Part shown: positions 7,919 through 15,333 of the stretch, piece after piece | Position numbering within the stretch: the first letter of the stretch is position 1 | Layout: every line of letters starts with the position of its first letter | Virus record (IMG/VR): IMGVR_UViG_3300034102_002039 | Location: 1-27,380 of that record | DNA: 27,380 nucleotides | Reading direction: 5' to 3' (one strand) | Source of the DNA: a virus | Made by a program: the position numbers and the translations under genes | The notes under the pieces: model-generated | What the model was told of the DNA's origin: nothing | The model's input: only the letters and a program-made list of their open reading frames with translations | Database searches by the model: none

Positions 7919-8530
7919 ATGAATATCAATAAAGCAGCAATCTCCTCTGTGGCAGTTATAACTATGTTATCTGCCTGTGCCAGTCCTCAACTGGGAACTC
8001 CTGGTTACGTCACAATGCAAGAAGCAGATCGTCAGACAGCAATCAGCAAGCAAGTACAAGACTCCATTTCAAATGCTCCTGCTTGGTATAAGCAACCTCC
8101 GGTTGATATGAATTCGATTTACGCGGCAGGCAGCGAATTATCCAGCGACATGCAACTATCCATGGATATGGCAACACTGTCATCCAAGAGAGCACTGGCA
8201 TCACAAATCAGTAACCGACTTTCTTCAAAGATGAAAGAGTTTGCAGTTCAGGTTGGTTCCAGCGATGATCCTCAAGTCAATAGAGAGATTGAACGTGTTA
8301 CCAAGAATGTTGTGACTGAAGTGAACCTTGCCGGAGTTGTCCGTGAACGCAGTGAGATTATTCCACAGGGTCGTTTGTTTAGATCATACGTGTTACTTCG
8401 TTATCCACTGGGTGATACCAACCGCATGCTGGTTGAACAGATGAAAAGAAGTTCGGTGCTAGGATCCAAACTTCTTGCTGCCGAGGCATATAAGGATCTT
8501 GAAAAAGAGATTGAATACGCCAGAAACTAG
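7919..8530 (+). CDS. LPP20-family lipoprotein (FlgP-like)
   Basis: A 203-residue protein with a clear lipoprotein signal: MLSAC lipobox, Cys20 modified. NAPAWYKQPP followed by IYAAGSELSSDMQLSMDMA and SSKRALASQISNRLSSKMKEF is the typical LPP20/FlgP layout, and VVRERSEIIPQGRLFRSYVLLRYPLGDTNR completes the domain. Family members are outer-membrane lipoproteins; FlgP forms basal disk or ring structures around flagella in some bacteria. AAGGAAG ribosome site 6-8 nt upstream of ATG. It is third in the exported cluster but has its own promoter. A purely host-like gene in a phage; likely acquired. Confidence 0.85.
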   Translation: MNINKAAISSVAVITMLSACASPQLGTPGYVTMQEADRQTAISKQVQDSISNAPAWYKQPPVDMNSIYAAGSELSSDMQLSMDMATLSSKRALASQISNRLSSKMKEFAVQVGSSDDPQVNREIERVTKNVVTEVNLAGVVRERSEIIPQGRLFRSYVLLRYPLGDTNRMLVEQMKRSSVLGSKLLAAEAYKDLEKEIEYARN

Positions 8531-8533
8531 TCC

Positions 8534-8562
8534 TTGACTTATATTCAATAATAAGGTATAAT
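8534..8562 (+). promoter_or_regulatory. cassette promoter before the 74-residue membrane protein
   Basis: TTGACT 8534-8539, family spacer ATATTCAATAATAAGG, TATAAT 8557-8562, 17-bp spacing. It starts 3 bp after the LPP20 stop codon. Confidence 0.9.
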
Positions 8563-8591
8563 AGTCTTATAACATTGAATAAGGAACAGTA

Positions 8592-8816
8592 ATGACTAGA
8601 ACAAATATCTTAAAATGGGTTGCCACCGCATTCACCTTGGGTGGTGCCCTTTCGGTCTCCCTATCCTGGGAACCATACAACATGATCCTCCTCAATATAG
8701 GGTCAACTCTTTTCCTCATCTGGGGATTTTTAATACGAGATCGAGCAATCATAGCAGTAAATGTGGGGTTGTTATCCATATATGCCTATGGTTTGATCAT
8801 CAGATTTGCCATATAA
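8592..8816 (+). CDS. small three-helix membrane protein, function unknown
   Basis: A 74-residue protein with three hydrophobic segments at about 8-23, 30-46 and 52-70, separated by WEPYN and RDRAI. AAGGAAC lies 7 nt before the ATG and a promoter 29 bp before it. I do not recognise the family with certainty. It closes the envelope-protein group, so a role at the inner membrane alongside the exported trio is possible. Frames overlapping it in another phase (8615-8899) run through the next promoter and are shadows. Confidence 0.75.
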   Translation: MTRTNILKWVATAFTLGGALSVSLSWEPYNMILLNIGSTLFLIWGFLIRDRAIIAVNVGLLSIYAYGLIIRFAI

Positions 8817-8846
8817 AACAACTGCTTAAAATAGTCAAGAAAGTGC

Positions 8847-8875
8847 TTGCCTTTAATTCAATAATACGGTATAAT
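8847..8875 (+). promoter_or_regulatory. cassette promoter before the HNH nuclease gene
   Basis: TTGCCT 8847-8852, 17-bp spacer TTAATTCAATAATACGG and TATAAT 8870-8875. The following leader (GTAGTTGTAGGTTG, then ATTATGAGG) is shared with the copy at 12230. Confidence 0.9.
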
Positions 8876-8920
8876 AGTAGTTGTAGGTTGGAAATTTAAT
8901 TACATATTATGAGGTCTTGA

Positions 8921-9352
8921 ATGGATATGAAGAATTGTAAACCTGTTGTTCTTGATGGAAAGATTCTGCCAAATTATTTTGTTTGCCCAGAAGGTAATAT
9001 TTGGAGCAACAAACGCGCAGGATTCAAGAAATTATCCACATCCCTCCGTGGGGGTAATAGAGGAGATAGTAGTTACCCAGCAGTAAATGTTATGGTCGGT
9101 AAGAATAGCAGAACTATTAATGTTCACAGATTAGTTTGCCAGACATACCATGCATATCCAAGACCTGCTGCCATGACAGAACAATCCTGGAGAACAACTC
9201 CAAACATAGCAAAACAACTCATATACGTAGGATATCAAGTAAATCATATTGATCATGATCACTCTAATCACCATCCATCTAATTTAGAATGGGTGACAGG
9301 TGCGGAAAATGTACAATCTTATCAAAATTATCGTGCTAAAAATAGTTCTTGA
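8921..9352 (+). CDS. HNH endonuclease, probably free-standing homing nuclease
   Basis: A 143-residue protein. The N-terminal LPNYFVCPEGNIWSNK is NUMOD4-like; VNVHRLVCQTY follows the usual beta-hairpin before the HNH fold; the core VNHIDHDHSNHHPSNLEWVT holds the His, Asp, Asn and second Asn of the HNH_3 family. Such genes move by cutting genomes that lack them. It is placed just upstream of the CobT-like gene. ATGAGG lies 8-10 nt before ATG. Its TGA stop is part of the -35 box (TTGACT) of the next promoter cassette, so gene and cassette are fused end to end. Confidence 0.87.
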   Translation: MDMKNCKPVVLDGKILPNYFVCPEGNIWSNKRAGFKKLSTSLRGGNRGDSSYPAVNVMVGKNSRTINVHRLVCQTYHAYPRPAAMTEQSWRTTPNIAKQLIYVGYQVNHIDHDHSNHHPSNLEWVTGAENVQSYQNYRAKNSS

Positions 9353-9377
9353 CTTTAATTCAATAATAAGGTATAAT
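9349..9377 (+). promoter_or_regulatory. cassette promoter before the CobT-like gene
   Basis: TTGACT 9349-9354, spacer TTAATTCAATAATAAGG, TATAAT 9372-9377. The -35 contains the stop codon of the HNH gene (9350-9352). Confidence 0.92.
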
Positions 9378-9420
9378 AGTATTTGTAGGTTGAGTTATTA
9401 ATTATATGAAAGGAAACGAA

Positions 9421-11538
9421 ATGACGGTACGAGCAATAGATCTGGTGGCAAATCTTCTGGCAGAGGAAAATCTAACTGTGGTCCGTGTGCCATCCAAGAC
9501 GGCATCGTTCAACATCAAGACACGTGTGTTGTCCCTGCCTATATGGAAGGATCTTACCCCAGAAATGGAGGACTTGTTTGTTATCCATGAAGTGGGTCAT
9601 GCCTTATATACTGGTGAGCAATTCCTAGTGGAAGCAAAGGATATGCCAGGACTGCATAGTTACCTGAATGTGGTTGAGGATGCCCGTATCGAGAAGTTGA
9701 TGAAGCGGAAATTCCCAGGTGTGCGGAAGGCAATGAATACAGCATACGCCCAGTTGAATGACAAGGACTTCTTTGGTATCAAGGATCTTGATCTGAGTGC
9801 TTGCCTGCTGATTGATAAGATCAATATTCATTTCAAGGTTGGTTACTCATCTGGGATCAAGTTCACACCGGAAGAAAATCGTTTCGTGGTGCGTGCTGAA
9901 CGGGCAGAAACGATTGAACAGGTCGTCCAGTTGGCCAAGGAAATTCGTGAATTCTCCATGCAAAAGTTGAAGGAAGAAAAGGAAGAGAAGCAACGTGCCA
10001 AGGCAGAAGAGGTAGAGGAAGATGAAGATGGTGAAGAATTTGAACCGCAACCATCCCATGGCGAACCAGAGTACGGCGACGACTTCCCAGAGGATGAGGA
10101 AGATGAAGAAGACTTTGGCACAGATGATTCTGTATCTACTGGTGCAGATGAGGAAGAAGTGACTGAAGAGCAGGAACTGGAATCCATCACCGACAAGGCA
10201 TTACAGGACAAGTTGGAAGAGTTCGCAGATGACTCAATTCAGTACCGTTATTACTCGGTGATAAGTGATGAGGGCAATGATCCAATCGTAGGATACAAAC
10301 AGATCTTCCAGGACACTCAGCAATTTGATGCTGACATCACTGAAGGTCACAAGGCAGACTTCAATAAGTTTATGCAGAATTCCACCACCATGGTGAATTA
10401 TCTGGTGAAGGAATTTGAGATGAAGAAATCTGCCGACCAATATAAAAGGGCAACCACCTCAAAGTTGGGATCCCTGGATATGAGGAAATTGCATTCATAT
10501 AAGTTTGTGGATGATATATTCAAGCAGATTACAGTAGTTCCTGGCGGCAAGAACCATGGCATGATGTTTCTGCTGGACTGGTCCGGTTCAATGTCTTCGG
10601 TCATGAGACCAACCTTGGAGCAGTTGATTAATCTGGTTATGTTCTGCCGCCGCGTCAACATACCATATGAAGTATATGCATTCACTTCCTCGTATGGTCG
10701 GTTGACCTATGGCACACCTGAGTACGAGGAACGTGCCAGCAAGAATAATGATAAGAGAAAAGAACTAGGTGCCATAGATGATTATGTCTTGTATGCTATA
10801 CCAGGATCATACAATCTGCTGGAATTGTTCTCCAACAAAATGTCGGCATCTGCATTCAATTCAATGGCAAGAAGGTTACTTGCCCCTGGATTCTTTCAGC
10901 AACGTGGATATGGCATGGGCGGTACACCATTGAATGAAGCACTGATATATATGATGGACTATATTCCAAAGTTCAACAAAAAGAATTTAATCCAAAAGAC
11001 CACCTTCATAACACTGACTGACGGAGAAGGTTGTATTCTTAATTCTCCGAATGGCAAGGAACTTGCTACAGGAGTTTACAATGTTGAACTTGACAAGAGA
11101 TTCATGGTGAAGAATTTCATCCATGACGTAAAGGCAAAGAATGGAAAGCAGTATGAGTTGACCCCGTATAATGAGACCAAAGTGCTATTGCAAATGATCA
11201 AGGATAGAACTGGTGCCATGATAGTTGGATTCTTCATCTGCGAAAATAAGATAAAGTGTATTGAGTCCGCATATCGGTCACACTATAGTAACAAGGTTGT
11301 TGCTTCAGTTGAGTCAATCCGTGCTGAGTTCAAGGAAAAAGGATTTGCCTCAATGCGCAATACTGGTCGTGATGAGTTGTTCTTAATACCAGAATCATCC
11401 ACCAGAATTGTTGAGGGTACGTTTGATGTTGATTCTGATATGACTGCATCGAATATCTCAAAGAAGTTTGGTAAGATGTTCAATACAAAGAAGCATTCCC
11501 GTGTATTGCTGGATCGTTTCATCGGGTTGGTGGCGTGA
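9421..11538 (+). CDS. cobT: CobT-like protein: HExxH metallopeptidase-like N terminus plus VWA domain
   Basis: A 705-residue protein. Start ATG 9421 has AAAGGA 6 nt upstream; the in-frame ATG at 9406 overlaps that ribosome site. Residues 56-60 are HEVGH in VIHEVGHALYTG, followed by NVVEDARIEKL, a zinc-peptidase-like arrangement. Residues about 195-260 are extremely acidic. The C-terminal half is a von Willebrand A domain with MIDAS DWSGS at 386-390, a later GGTPLNEAL threonine and a LTDGEG strand. Phage genes of this type are usually named cobT and paired with an AAA+ partner (cobS, here at 12304). The MoxR-VWA pairing suggests a chaperone or remodelling machine; cobalt chelation is not demonstrated. 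Confidence 0.88.
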   Translation: MTVRAIDLVANLLAEENLTVVRVPSKTASFNIKTRVLSLPIWKDLTPEMEDLFVIHEVGHALYTGEQFLVEAKDMPGLHSYLNVVEDARIEKLMKRKFPGVRKAMNTAYAQLNDKDFFGIKDLDLSACLLIDKINIHFKVGYSSGIKFTPEENRFVVRAERAETIEQVVQLAKEIREFSMQKLKEEKEEKQRAKAEEVEEDEDGEEFEPQPSHGEPEYGDDFPEDEEDEEDFGTDDSVSTGADEEEVTEEQELESITDKALQDKLEEFADDSIQYRYYSVISDEGNDPIVGYKQIFQDTQQFDADITEGHKADFNKFMQNSTTMVNYLVKEFEMKKSADQYKRATTSKLGSLDMRKLHSYKFVDDIFKQITVVPGGKNHGMMFLLDWSGSMSSVMRPTLEQLINLVMFCRRVNIPYEVYAFTSSYGRLTYGTPEYEERASKNNDKRKELGAIDDYVLYAIPGSYNLLELFSNKMSASAFNSMARRLLAPGFFQQRGYGMGGTPLNEALIYMMDYIPKFNKKNLIQKTTFITLTDGEGCILNSPNGKELATGVYNVELDKRFMVKNFIHDVKAKNGKQYELTPYNETKVLLQMIKDRTGAMIVGFFICENKIKCIESAYRSHYSNKVVASVESIRAEFKEKGFASMRNTGRDELFLIPESSTRIVEGTFDVDSDMTASNISKKFGKMFNTKKHSRVLLDRFIGLVA

Positions 11539-11571
11539 GTTTTTTAATTTTAATTATTAGAAGATTTAAAA

Positions 11572-12003
11572 ATGAGTAAAAGCGTAAAGAAGTTTATCAA
11601 AAACAAGGCAAAATTCTTTTGTACTATGACATACAACGAAACTAGAAATGGATTCGATATGGAAAAGTACCCCACTAAAACTCCTGGAATATATTTTATA
11701 GTTGATACGAATGATGGTGTCTTTGATATTTTGAAGGTCGGCAAGTCCGAAAGTGAAAATGGGTTGCATGGTAGATTGGGGCATTATCAACAAAATAAAA
11801 TTGATATGAGAATTGTCAAAGAACAAATGCAGACAACTCTCAAGGGCAAAATTTTATCAGTATATACATTGGAAATACCAATGGAAGAAGTTTTATTTGA
11901 AGGGTATGCGGTTCAATCCACATTCAGTCGATCCCTGGAAAGAATGTTATCAATTCAAGCAAAGAATGAAGGACATTCCATGCTATTGACGGGTAACCAT
12001 TAA
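11572..12003 (+). CDS. GIY-YIG-like nuclease domain protein
   Basis: A 143-residue protein. PGIYFIV at 38-44 and ILKVGKS at 53-59 correspond to the GIY and YIG strands, with Arg68 in GRLGHY and Glu123 in SRSLERML as the expected catalytic Arg and Glu. The YIG motif is altered to KVG, common in diverged members. It sits between the CobT-like and CobS-like genes with no cassette promoter of its own; AAGAAGATT is a weak ribosome site. Consistent with a mobile, free-standing nuclease, but activity and family are only moderately certain. Confidence 0.68.
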   Translation: MSKSVKKFIKNKAKFFCTMTYNETRNGFDMEKYPTKTPGIYFIVDTNDGVFDILKVGKSESENGLHGRLGHYQQNKIDMRIVKEQMQTTLKGKILSVYTLEIPMEEVLFEGYAVQSTFSRSLERMLSIQAKNEGHSMLLTGNH

Positions 12004-12015
12004 TTGAAATAGTAC

Positions 12016-12044
12016 TTGACTTTAATTCAACAATAAGGTATAAT
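12016..12044 (+). promoter_or_regulatory. cassette promoter before the 47-residue ORF
   Basis: TTGACT 12016-12021, spacer TTAATTCAACAATAAGG, TATAAT 12039-12044, then the shared leader (ATAGGTTGAATGATTAATTA). Confidence 0.9.
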
Positions 12045-12089
12045 AGTCTTATAGGTTGAATGATTAATTACATTATGAGGAGAACCAGC

Positions 12090-12233
12090 ATGGTAGAATA
12101 CAGTGAAGATGAGATGAATGAAATGGCAGGATTGTGCGAGGATATTCTCTGGGAACCATGGCAAATGGAGTATCCCTCTGTTGAAGAAAGTTTTACGATA
12201 TTTCAGACAACCTATCTTGGAAATAATGCTTGA
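12090..12233 (+). CDS. 47-residue acidic ORF between two promoter cassettes
   Basis: ATG at 12090 with GAGGAGAA 6-8 nt upstream; stop TGA at 12231-12233. The protein is acidic and starts MVEYSEDEMNEMAGLC, with ILWEPWQMEY in the middle; no domain recognised. Coding is supported by the perfect cassette promoter, a strong ribosome site and an end that falls inside the -35 box of the next cassette, the same arrangement as the HNH gene. It may be a small host-takeover protein, as short acidic early proteins often are; that is inference. Confidence 0.72.
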   Translation: MVEYSEDEMNEMAGLCEDILWEPWQMEYPSVEESFTIFQTTYLGNNA

Positions 12234-12258
12234 CTTTAATTCAATAATACGGTATAAT
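12230..12258 (+). promoter_or_regulatory. cassette promoter before the CobS-like gene
   Basis: TTGACT 12230-12235, spacer TTAATTCAATAATACGG, TATAAT 12253-12258. The -35 includes the stop codon of the 47-residue ORF. The leader is nearly the same as that of the HNH gene. Confidence 0.92.
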
Positions 12259-12303
12259 AGTAGTTGTAGGTTGAGTGATTAATTATATATTATGAGGTTT
12301 TAA

Positions 12304-13461
12304 ATGAGTAAGATTGATACAGTATTTCGCAGTGAGTTTGAGCAAAATGTAGTTGCGATGTTTCCTGATACAGTTACATCAGGAGTGGTTTCCAGGAAGC
12401 AACTGGTTACTGTCATGGAGAAAATGCAGACACCGAAGTATCCAGTTTGGTTGATGAAGAATAAAATCGGCCATGGTGTATATGCCATCGGTGCTGCACG
12501 GAAAGTAGAACCAGTTCCATATGCTGAGATTGCCGAGAAGTCTGCTGAAGTTGTTTCAATTGCACCACAAGGTAAACCAATGATCCCTGCCATTGACGAG
12601 AACTACGTTGCCTTCGGTAACCACAAAGACGTAGAAATGATTATCAAGTCAAGGTCTTTTTATCCAGCATATATTTCTGGACCAACGGGTAACGGCAAGT
12701 CAACCATGGTCGAGCAAGTTTGTGCTCAACACAAGAAGTCTCTGATCCGCATCAACCTGAACATGATGACCGATGAGGAACAGTTGATTGGTTCCAAGAC
12801 ACTGGTTAACGGCAACGTAGAGATCGTAGAAGGACCAGTGCTGATCGCCATGCGAACAGGTGCTACCTTACTACTGGACGAGATCGATGCCGGTGGTGCA
12901 AATACTTTACTATGTCTCCAACCTATTCTGGAAGGAAAACCATTCTACTTCAAACTGAAGAATGAAATGATCACCCCTGCTCCTGGGTTCAATGTTATCG
13001 CAACAGCAAACACCAAGGGCAAGGGCAGTGATGATGGTCGCTATATTGGCACCAACATTCTCAACGAGGCATTCCTCGAGCGATTTGCCGTTACCTTCAA
13101 TCAGGAATATCCTTCATCAAAGGTAGAGTTGAAGATTATTACCAACCTGATGACTGCATACGGTTGCATGGACCAAGAGTATGCCGATACATTGGTCAAG
13201 TGGGCAGATGCTATTCGCCGCACCTTTGCCGATGGTGGCATTGATGAGGTGGTAACCACCCGCCGCATGGTTCACATTATCCGTGCTTTCTCAATCTTCA
13301 AGGATAAGCAGAAGGCAATCGAGTTGTGCTGTAATCGCTTCGATGAGATTACCCGCGCTGCTTTCATTGACTTATTCGGAAAGTTGTCTACCCCTGCTCC
13401 ATTCGGTCCATCCCCAGCAGATACAGTGTCTGCCGTGGAAGAGGTAGCAGCAACGGTATAA
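12304..13461 (+). CDS. cobS: CobS/MoxR-like AAA+ ATPase
   Basis: A 385-residue protein. An N-terminal domain (about 1-70) resembles a small winged-helix unit ending YPVWLMKNKIGHGVYAI. The AAA+ core follows: Walker A GPTGNGKS at 126-133, Walker B TLLLDEID at 188-195, sensor-1 NVIATANTKG, and an arginine-finger region around NEAFLERF. It belongs to the MoxR/CobS branch. With the CobT-like VWA protein it forms an AAA+-VWA pair that is common in T4-like marine phages. Start ATG 12304 has ATGAGG upstream. The C terminus is Ala/Pro-rich. A strong hairpin follows 13 bp after the TAA. Confidence 0.9.
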   Translation: MSKIDTVFRSEFEQNVVAMFPDTVTSGVVSRKQLVTVMEKMQTPKYPVWLMKNKIGHGVYAIGAARKVEPVPYAEIAEKSAEVVSIAPQGKPMIPAIDENYVAFGNHKDVEMIIKSRSFYPAYISGPTGNGKSTMVEQVCAQHKKSLIRINLNMMTDEEQLIGSKTLVNGNVEIVEGPVLIAMRTGATLLLDEIDAGGANTLLCLQPILEGKPFYFKLKNEMITPAPGFNVIATANTKGKGSDDGRYIGTNILNEAFLERFAVTFNQEYPSSKVELKIITNLMTAYGCMDQEYADTLVKWADAIRRTFADGGIDEVVTTRRMVHIIRAFSIFKDKQKAIELCCNRFDEITRAAFIDLFGKLSTPAPFGPSPADTVSAVEEVAATV

Positions 13462-13474
13462 CAAAGAGTTGCAA

Positions 13475-13508
13475 AGGTTGGGTAGAATTGCCACCTACTA
13501 CCCAACCT
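13475..13508 (+). terminator. intergenic hairpin after the CobS-like gene (no U-tract)
   Basis: Perfect 11-bp inverted repeat AGGTTGGGTAG (13475-13485) and CTACCCAACCT (13498-13508), 12-nt loop. It is followed by CTTTACAGG, so it lacks a real U-run and may be a processing or mRNA-stabilising hairpin rather than a rho-independent terminator. Confidence 0.6.
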
Positions 13509-13543
13509 CTTTACAGGTGGTTTACATTATGGAGTTATTATAT

Positions 13544-13801
13544 ATGTCAATGCAAAGCGAATTGTTGTCCCGCCTACAATCAGGTGACGTCCTCACCACG
13601 AAGCAAATCTCTGGCTGGATCGGTTTAAAGAATCCCCATCGCGCCATTCATCTGCTACGTAGCCAAGGACATTGCGTCTACGGTAACCCAGCAGTCTTGA
13701 AGGACGGCACTGCCACTACTAAGTATCGTATCGGTAAGCCATCACGTAGCATGGTTTCTGTTGCTGCGCAATTCGGGTCAACCTTGTTCACCCGTAGTTA
13801 A
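13544..13801 (+). CDS. 85-residue helix-turn-helix-like protein
   Basis: Start ATG 13544 chosen because TATGGAG lies 9-14 nt upstream; earlier in-frame starts would place the start inside the hairpin or on the ribosome site. MSMQSELLSRLQSGDVLTTKQISGWIGLKNPHRAIHLLRSQGH fits a helix-turn-helix followed by a wing (KYRIGKP). Basic overall. A DNA-binding regulator is a reasonable guess; the target is unknown, although the repeated promoter spacers nearby are one candidate. No promoter of its own, so it probably is read through from the CobS cassette. Confidence 0.72.
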   Translation: MSMQSELLSRLQSGDVLTTKQISGWIGLKNPHRAIHLLRSQGHCVYGNPAVLKDGTATTKYRIGKPSRSMVSVAAQFGSTLFTRS

Positions 13802-13807
13802 CAAACT

Positions 13808-13835
13808 CGGGACTTGTGGGAAACTGCAAGTCCCG
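13808..13835 (+). terminator. intergenic hairpin after the 85-residue gene (no U-tract)
   Basis: Perfect 9-bp inverted repeat CGGGACTTG (13808-13816) and CAAGTCCCG (13827-13835) with a 10-nt loop, 6 bp after the stop codon. No T-run follows (CCTCATTA), so true termination is doubtful. Same placement as the hairpin at 13475. Confidence 0.58.
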
Positions 13836-13859
13836 CCTCATTATATTATGGAGTATCAC

Positions 13860-14264
13860 ATGAAATATTCAGATCTTACAAAATCACAAAAGCAATTTAT
13901 CAACGCAGCAATTTCCGTCAAACCTGAATTGGCAGAAGCAACTGAAGTTTCAAGAACCCAAATATCGGAAACATATTTCACGCTGCGTAATTCACGCACG
14001 AATAATTCACCGAAGATTGGATACCCAAACTGGTTGTGCAATAATGCAAAGACTGGACGTGGCGCATATATCTGGCCAGCACCAACTGCTGCTGATCTAG
14101 TTGCAGACAGTTTAATTGTAGTTGCACCAAAGACCAAGAAAGTAAATACCACACAGACACAAGAAGCACGTGTGCGTCTGGAAAAGATCATGCAACCAAG
14201 AGTTGCCGATACAACGCATGATGAGTTCCTGGATGAACTTCGCACTGCTGGGATTGTTGCTTAA
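13860..14264 (+). CDS. 134-residue protein sharing a domain with the CobS N terminus
   Basis: ATG 13860 is chosen because TATGGAG lies 6 nt upstream; the ATG at 13848 overlaps that ribosome site. Residues about 28-75 (VSRTQISETYF, then YPNWLCNNAKTGRGAYIWP) align by eye with residues about 28-62 of the CobS-like protein (VSRKQLVTVME, then YPVWLMKNKIGHGVYAI), a probable winged-helix unit. The rest is basic then acidic with no recognised motif. Function unknown. The stop codon overlaps the next ATG by one base (TAATG), so the two are coupled. Confidence 0.72.
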   Translation: MKYSDLTKSQKQFINAAISVKPELAEATEVSRTQISETYFTLRNSRTNNSPKIGYPNWLCNNAKTGRGAYIWPAPTAADLVADSLIVVAPKTKKVNTTQTQEARVRLEKIMQPRVADTTHDEFLDELRTAGIVA

Positions 14265-14611
14265 TGTCAACCGACATTAACAAGACCCTAAAGGATATTG
14301 TAAAGTCTTCTCAGAATGCTACCACTGGTGGTCGTAAGTTTGACGGAGACAAGTTACAATATGGTTTGGTTCCACCTCTAGCACTAAAATCTATGGTTGA
14401 AATTCTGACCTATGGTGCACAAAAGTACGAACCAAACAATTGGATCAAGGTGCCAGACGCCAAACGTAGATACTATGATGCCGCACAGAGACATCTTTGG
14501 GCATGGTTAGAGGGTGAGCAGAATGATCCTGAGACCAACAAAAATCATCTTGCCCATGCTCTGTGTAACATAGCATTTCTGTATGAGCATGATGTCAAGT
14601 ATTCCAAGTAA
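14264..14611 (+). CDS. DUF5664-family protein (dATP/dGTP diphosphohydrolase N-terminal-like)
   Basis: A 115-residue protein with the DUF5664 pattern: GGRKFDGDKLQYGLVPPLAL, LTYGAQKYEPNNW, YDAAQRHLWAWLEGEQND, then NHLAHALCNIAFLYEHD. The spaced Glu/Asp/His residues suggest an all-alpha NTP pyrophosphohydrolase-like fold related to MazG, and Pfam names the family after a dATP/dGTP diphosphohydrolase N-terminal domain. It could adjust nucleotide pools for replication; substrate is not known. ATG overlaps the preceding stop by one base. The gp45 promoter begins 6 bp after its stop. Confidence 0.8.
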   Translation: MSTDINKTLKDIVKSSQNATTGGRKFDGDKLQYGLVPPLALKSMVEILTYGAQKYEPNNWIKVPDAKRRYYDAAQRHLWAWLEGEQNDPETNKNHLAHALCNIAFLYEHDVKYSK

Positions 14612-14617
14612 ATAGAG

Positions 14618-14646
14618 TTTACTTTTATTTGGTTATGAAGTATACT
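14618..14646 (+). promoter_or_regulatory. sigma70-type promoter before gp45
   Basis: TTTACT 14618-14623, 17-bp spacer, TATACT 14641-14646, 32 bp before the gp45 ATG. The spacer is not of the common family; only the boxes and spacing are shared. Confidence 0.78.
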
Positions 14647-14678
14647 AGTAATGTTACTAATAATTAATGGAGAAACAT

Positions 14679-15332
14679 ATGAAACTAAGTAAAACAACGA
14701 TTGGTATCCTGAAGAATTTTGCTTCAATCAATACCAATCTGCTAATCAAGTCTGGCAGCAAGCTGACCACAATCAGCGGTCAGAAAAGTATCTTGGCAGA
14801 AGTCACTGCCGCAGAACAGTTCCCATTGGATTTTGCTATCTATGATCTGAACGCATTTCTGAATGCATACAGTTTGTTCCAAGACCCTGAACTTCAATTC
14901 AACGACAAGTTTGTTTCGATGACCGAGGGTGGTTCAATCAAGTACTATTCAGCAGTGGCATCAGTACTGACAATTCCACAAAAAGCAATCAAATTCCCAA
15001 CACCGGAAATTGAGTTTGATATGTCGGAAAATCTACTTGCAAATATTATCAAGACAGCATCTATCCTTTCAGCACCTGATGTAAGTTTCATCGGAGCGGA
15101 TGGTGATATCAGATTGGTAGTATCAGATAAGAAGACCGCAACTGCAAATTCCTATGATACACTCATTGGTAAAACAGAGTTGAACTTCAAGGTGAATTTG
15201 AAGGTTGAGAATTTTAAGTTCATTCCAGGTAACTATTCGGTTGCCATCAGCAGCAAGAAAATTTCTCGATTCAGTTCTAAGAATTCAGATCTAGTTTACT
15301 GGATGTCGGTAGAAACAGATAGCGTTATCTAA
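14679..15332 (+). CDS. 45: sliding clamp gp45
   Basis: A 217-residue protein (T4 gp45 is 228). MKLSKTTIGILKNFASIN matches the T4 N terminus closely, AIYDLNAFL matches AIYDLNGFL, IKFPTPEIEF and the FIPGNYSVAISSKK strand align with T4 PIPFP and MQPGNYKLLLWAKG, and VYWMSVETDS matches the end VVALEADS. The trimeric ring tethers the polymerase and activates late transcription through gp55. ATG 14679 has GGAG 6 nt upstream; the in-frame ATG at 14667 overlaps that site. It opens the clamp/clamp-loader/RegA operon. Confidence 0.95.
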   Translation: MKLSKTTIGILKNFASINTNLLIKSGSKLTTISGQKSILAEVTAAEQFPLDFAIYDLNAFLNAYSLFQDPELQFNDKFVSMTEGGSIKYYSAVASVLTIPQKAIKFPTPEIEFDMSENLLANIIKTASILSAPDVSFIGADGDIRLVVSDKKTATANSYDTLIGKTELNFKVNLKVENFKFIPGNYSVAISSKKISRFSSKNSDLVYWMSVETDSVI

Positions 15333-15333
15333 G

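Noticed and set aside
8615-8899. 94-residue frame overlapping the small membrane protein
   Set aside because: It runs through the next promoter cassette and lacks a ribosome site; a frame shadow.
9843-10211. 122-residue minus-strand frame rich in Ser
   Set aside because: It is the antisense image of the acidic run in the CobT-like gene; no ribosome site or promoter.
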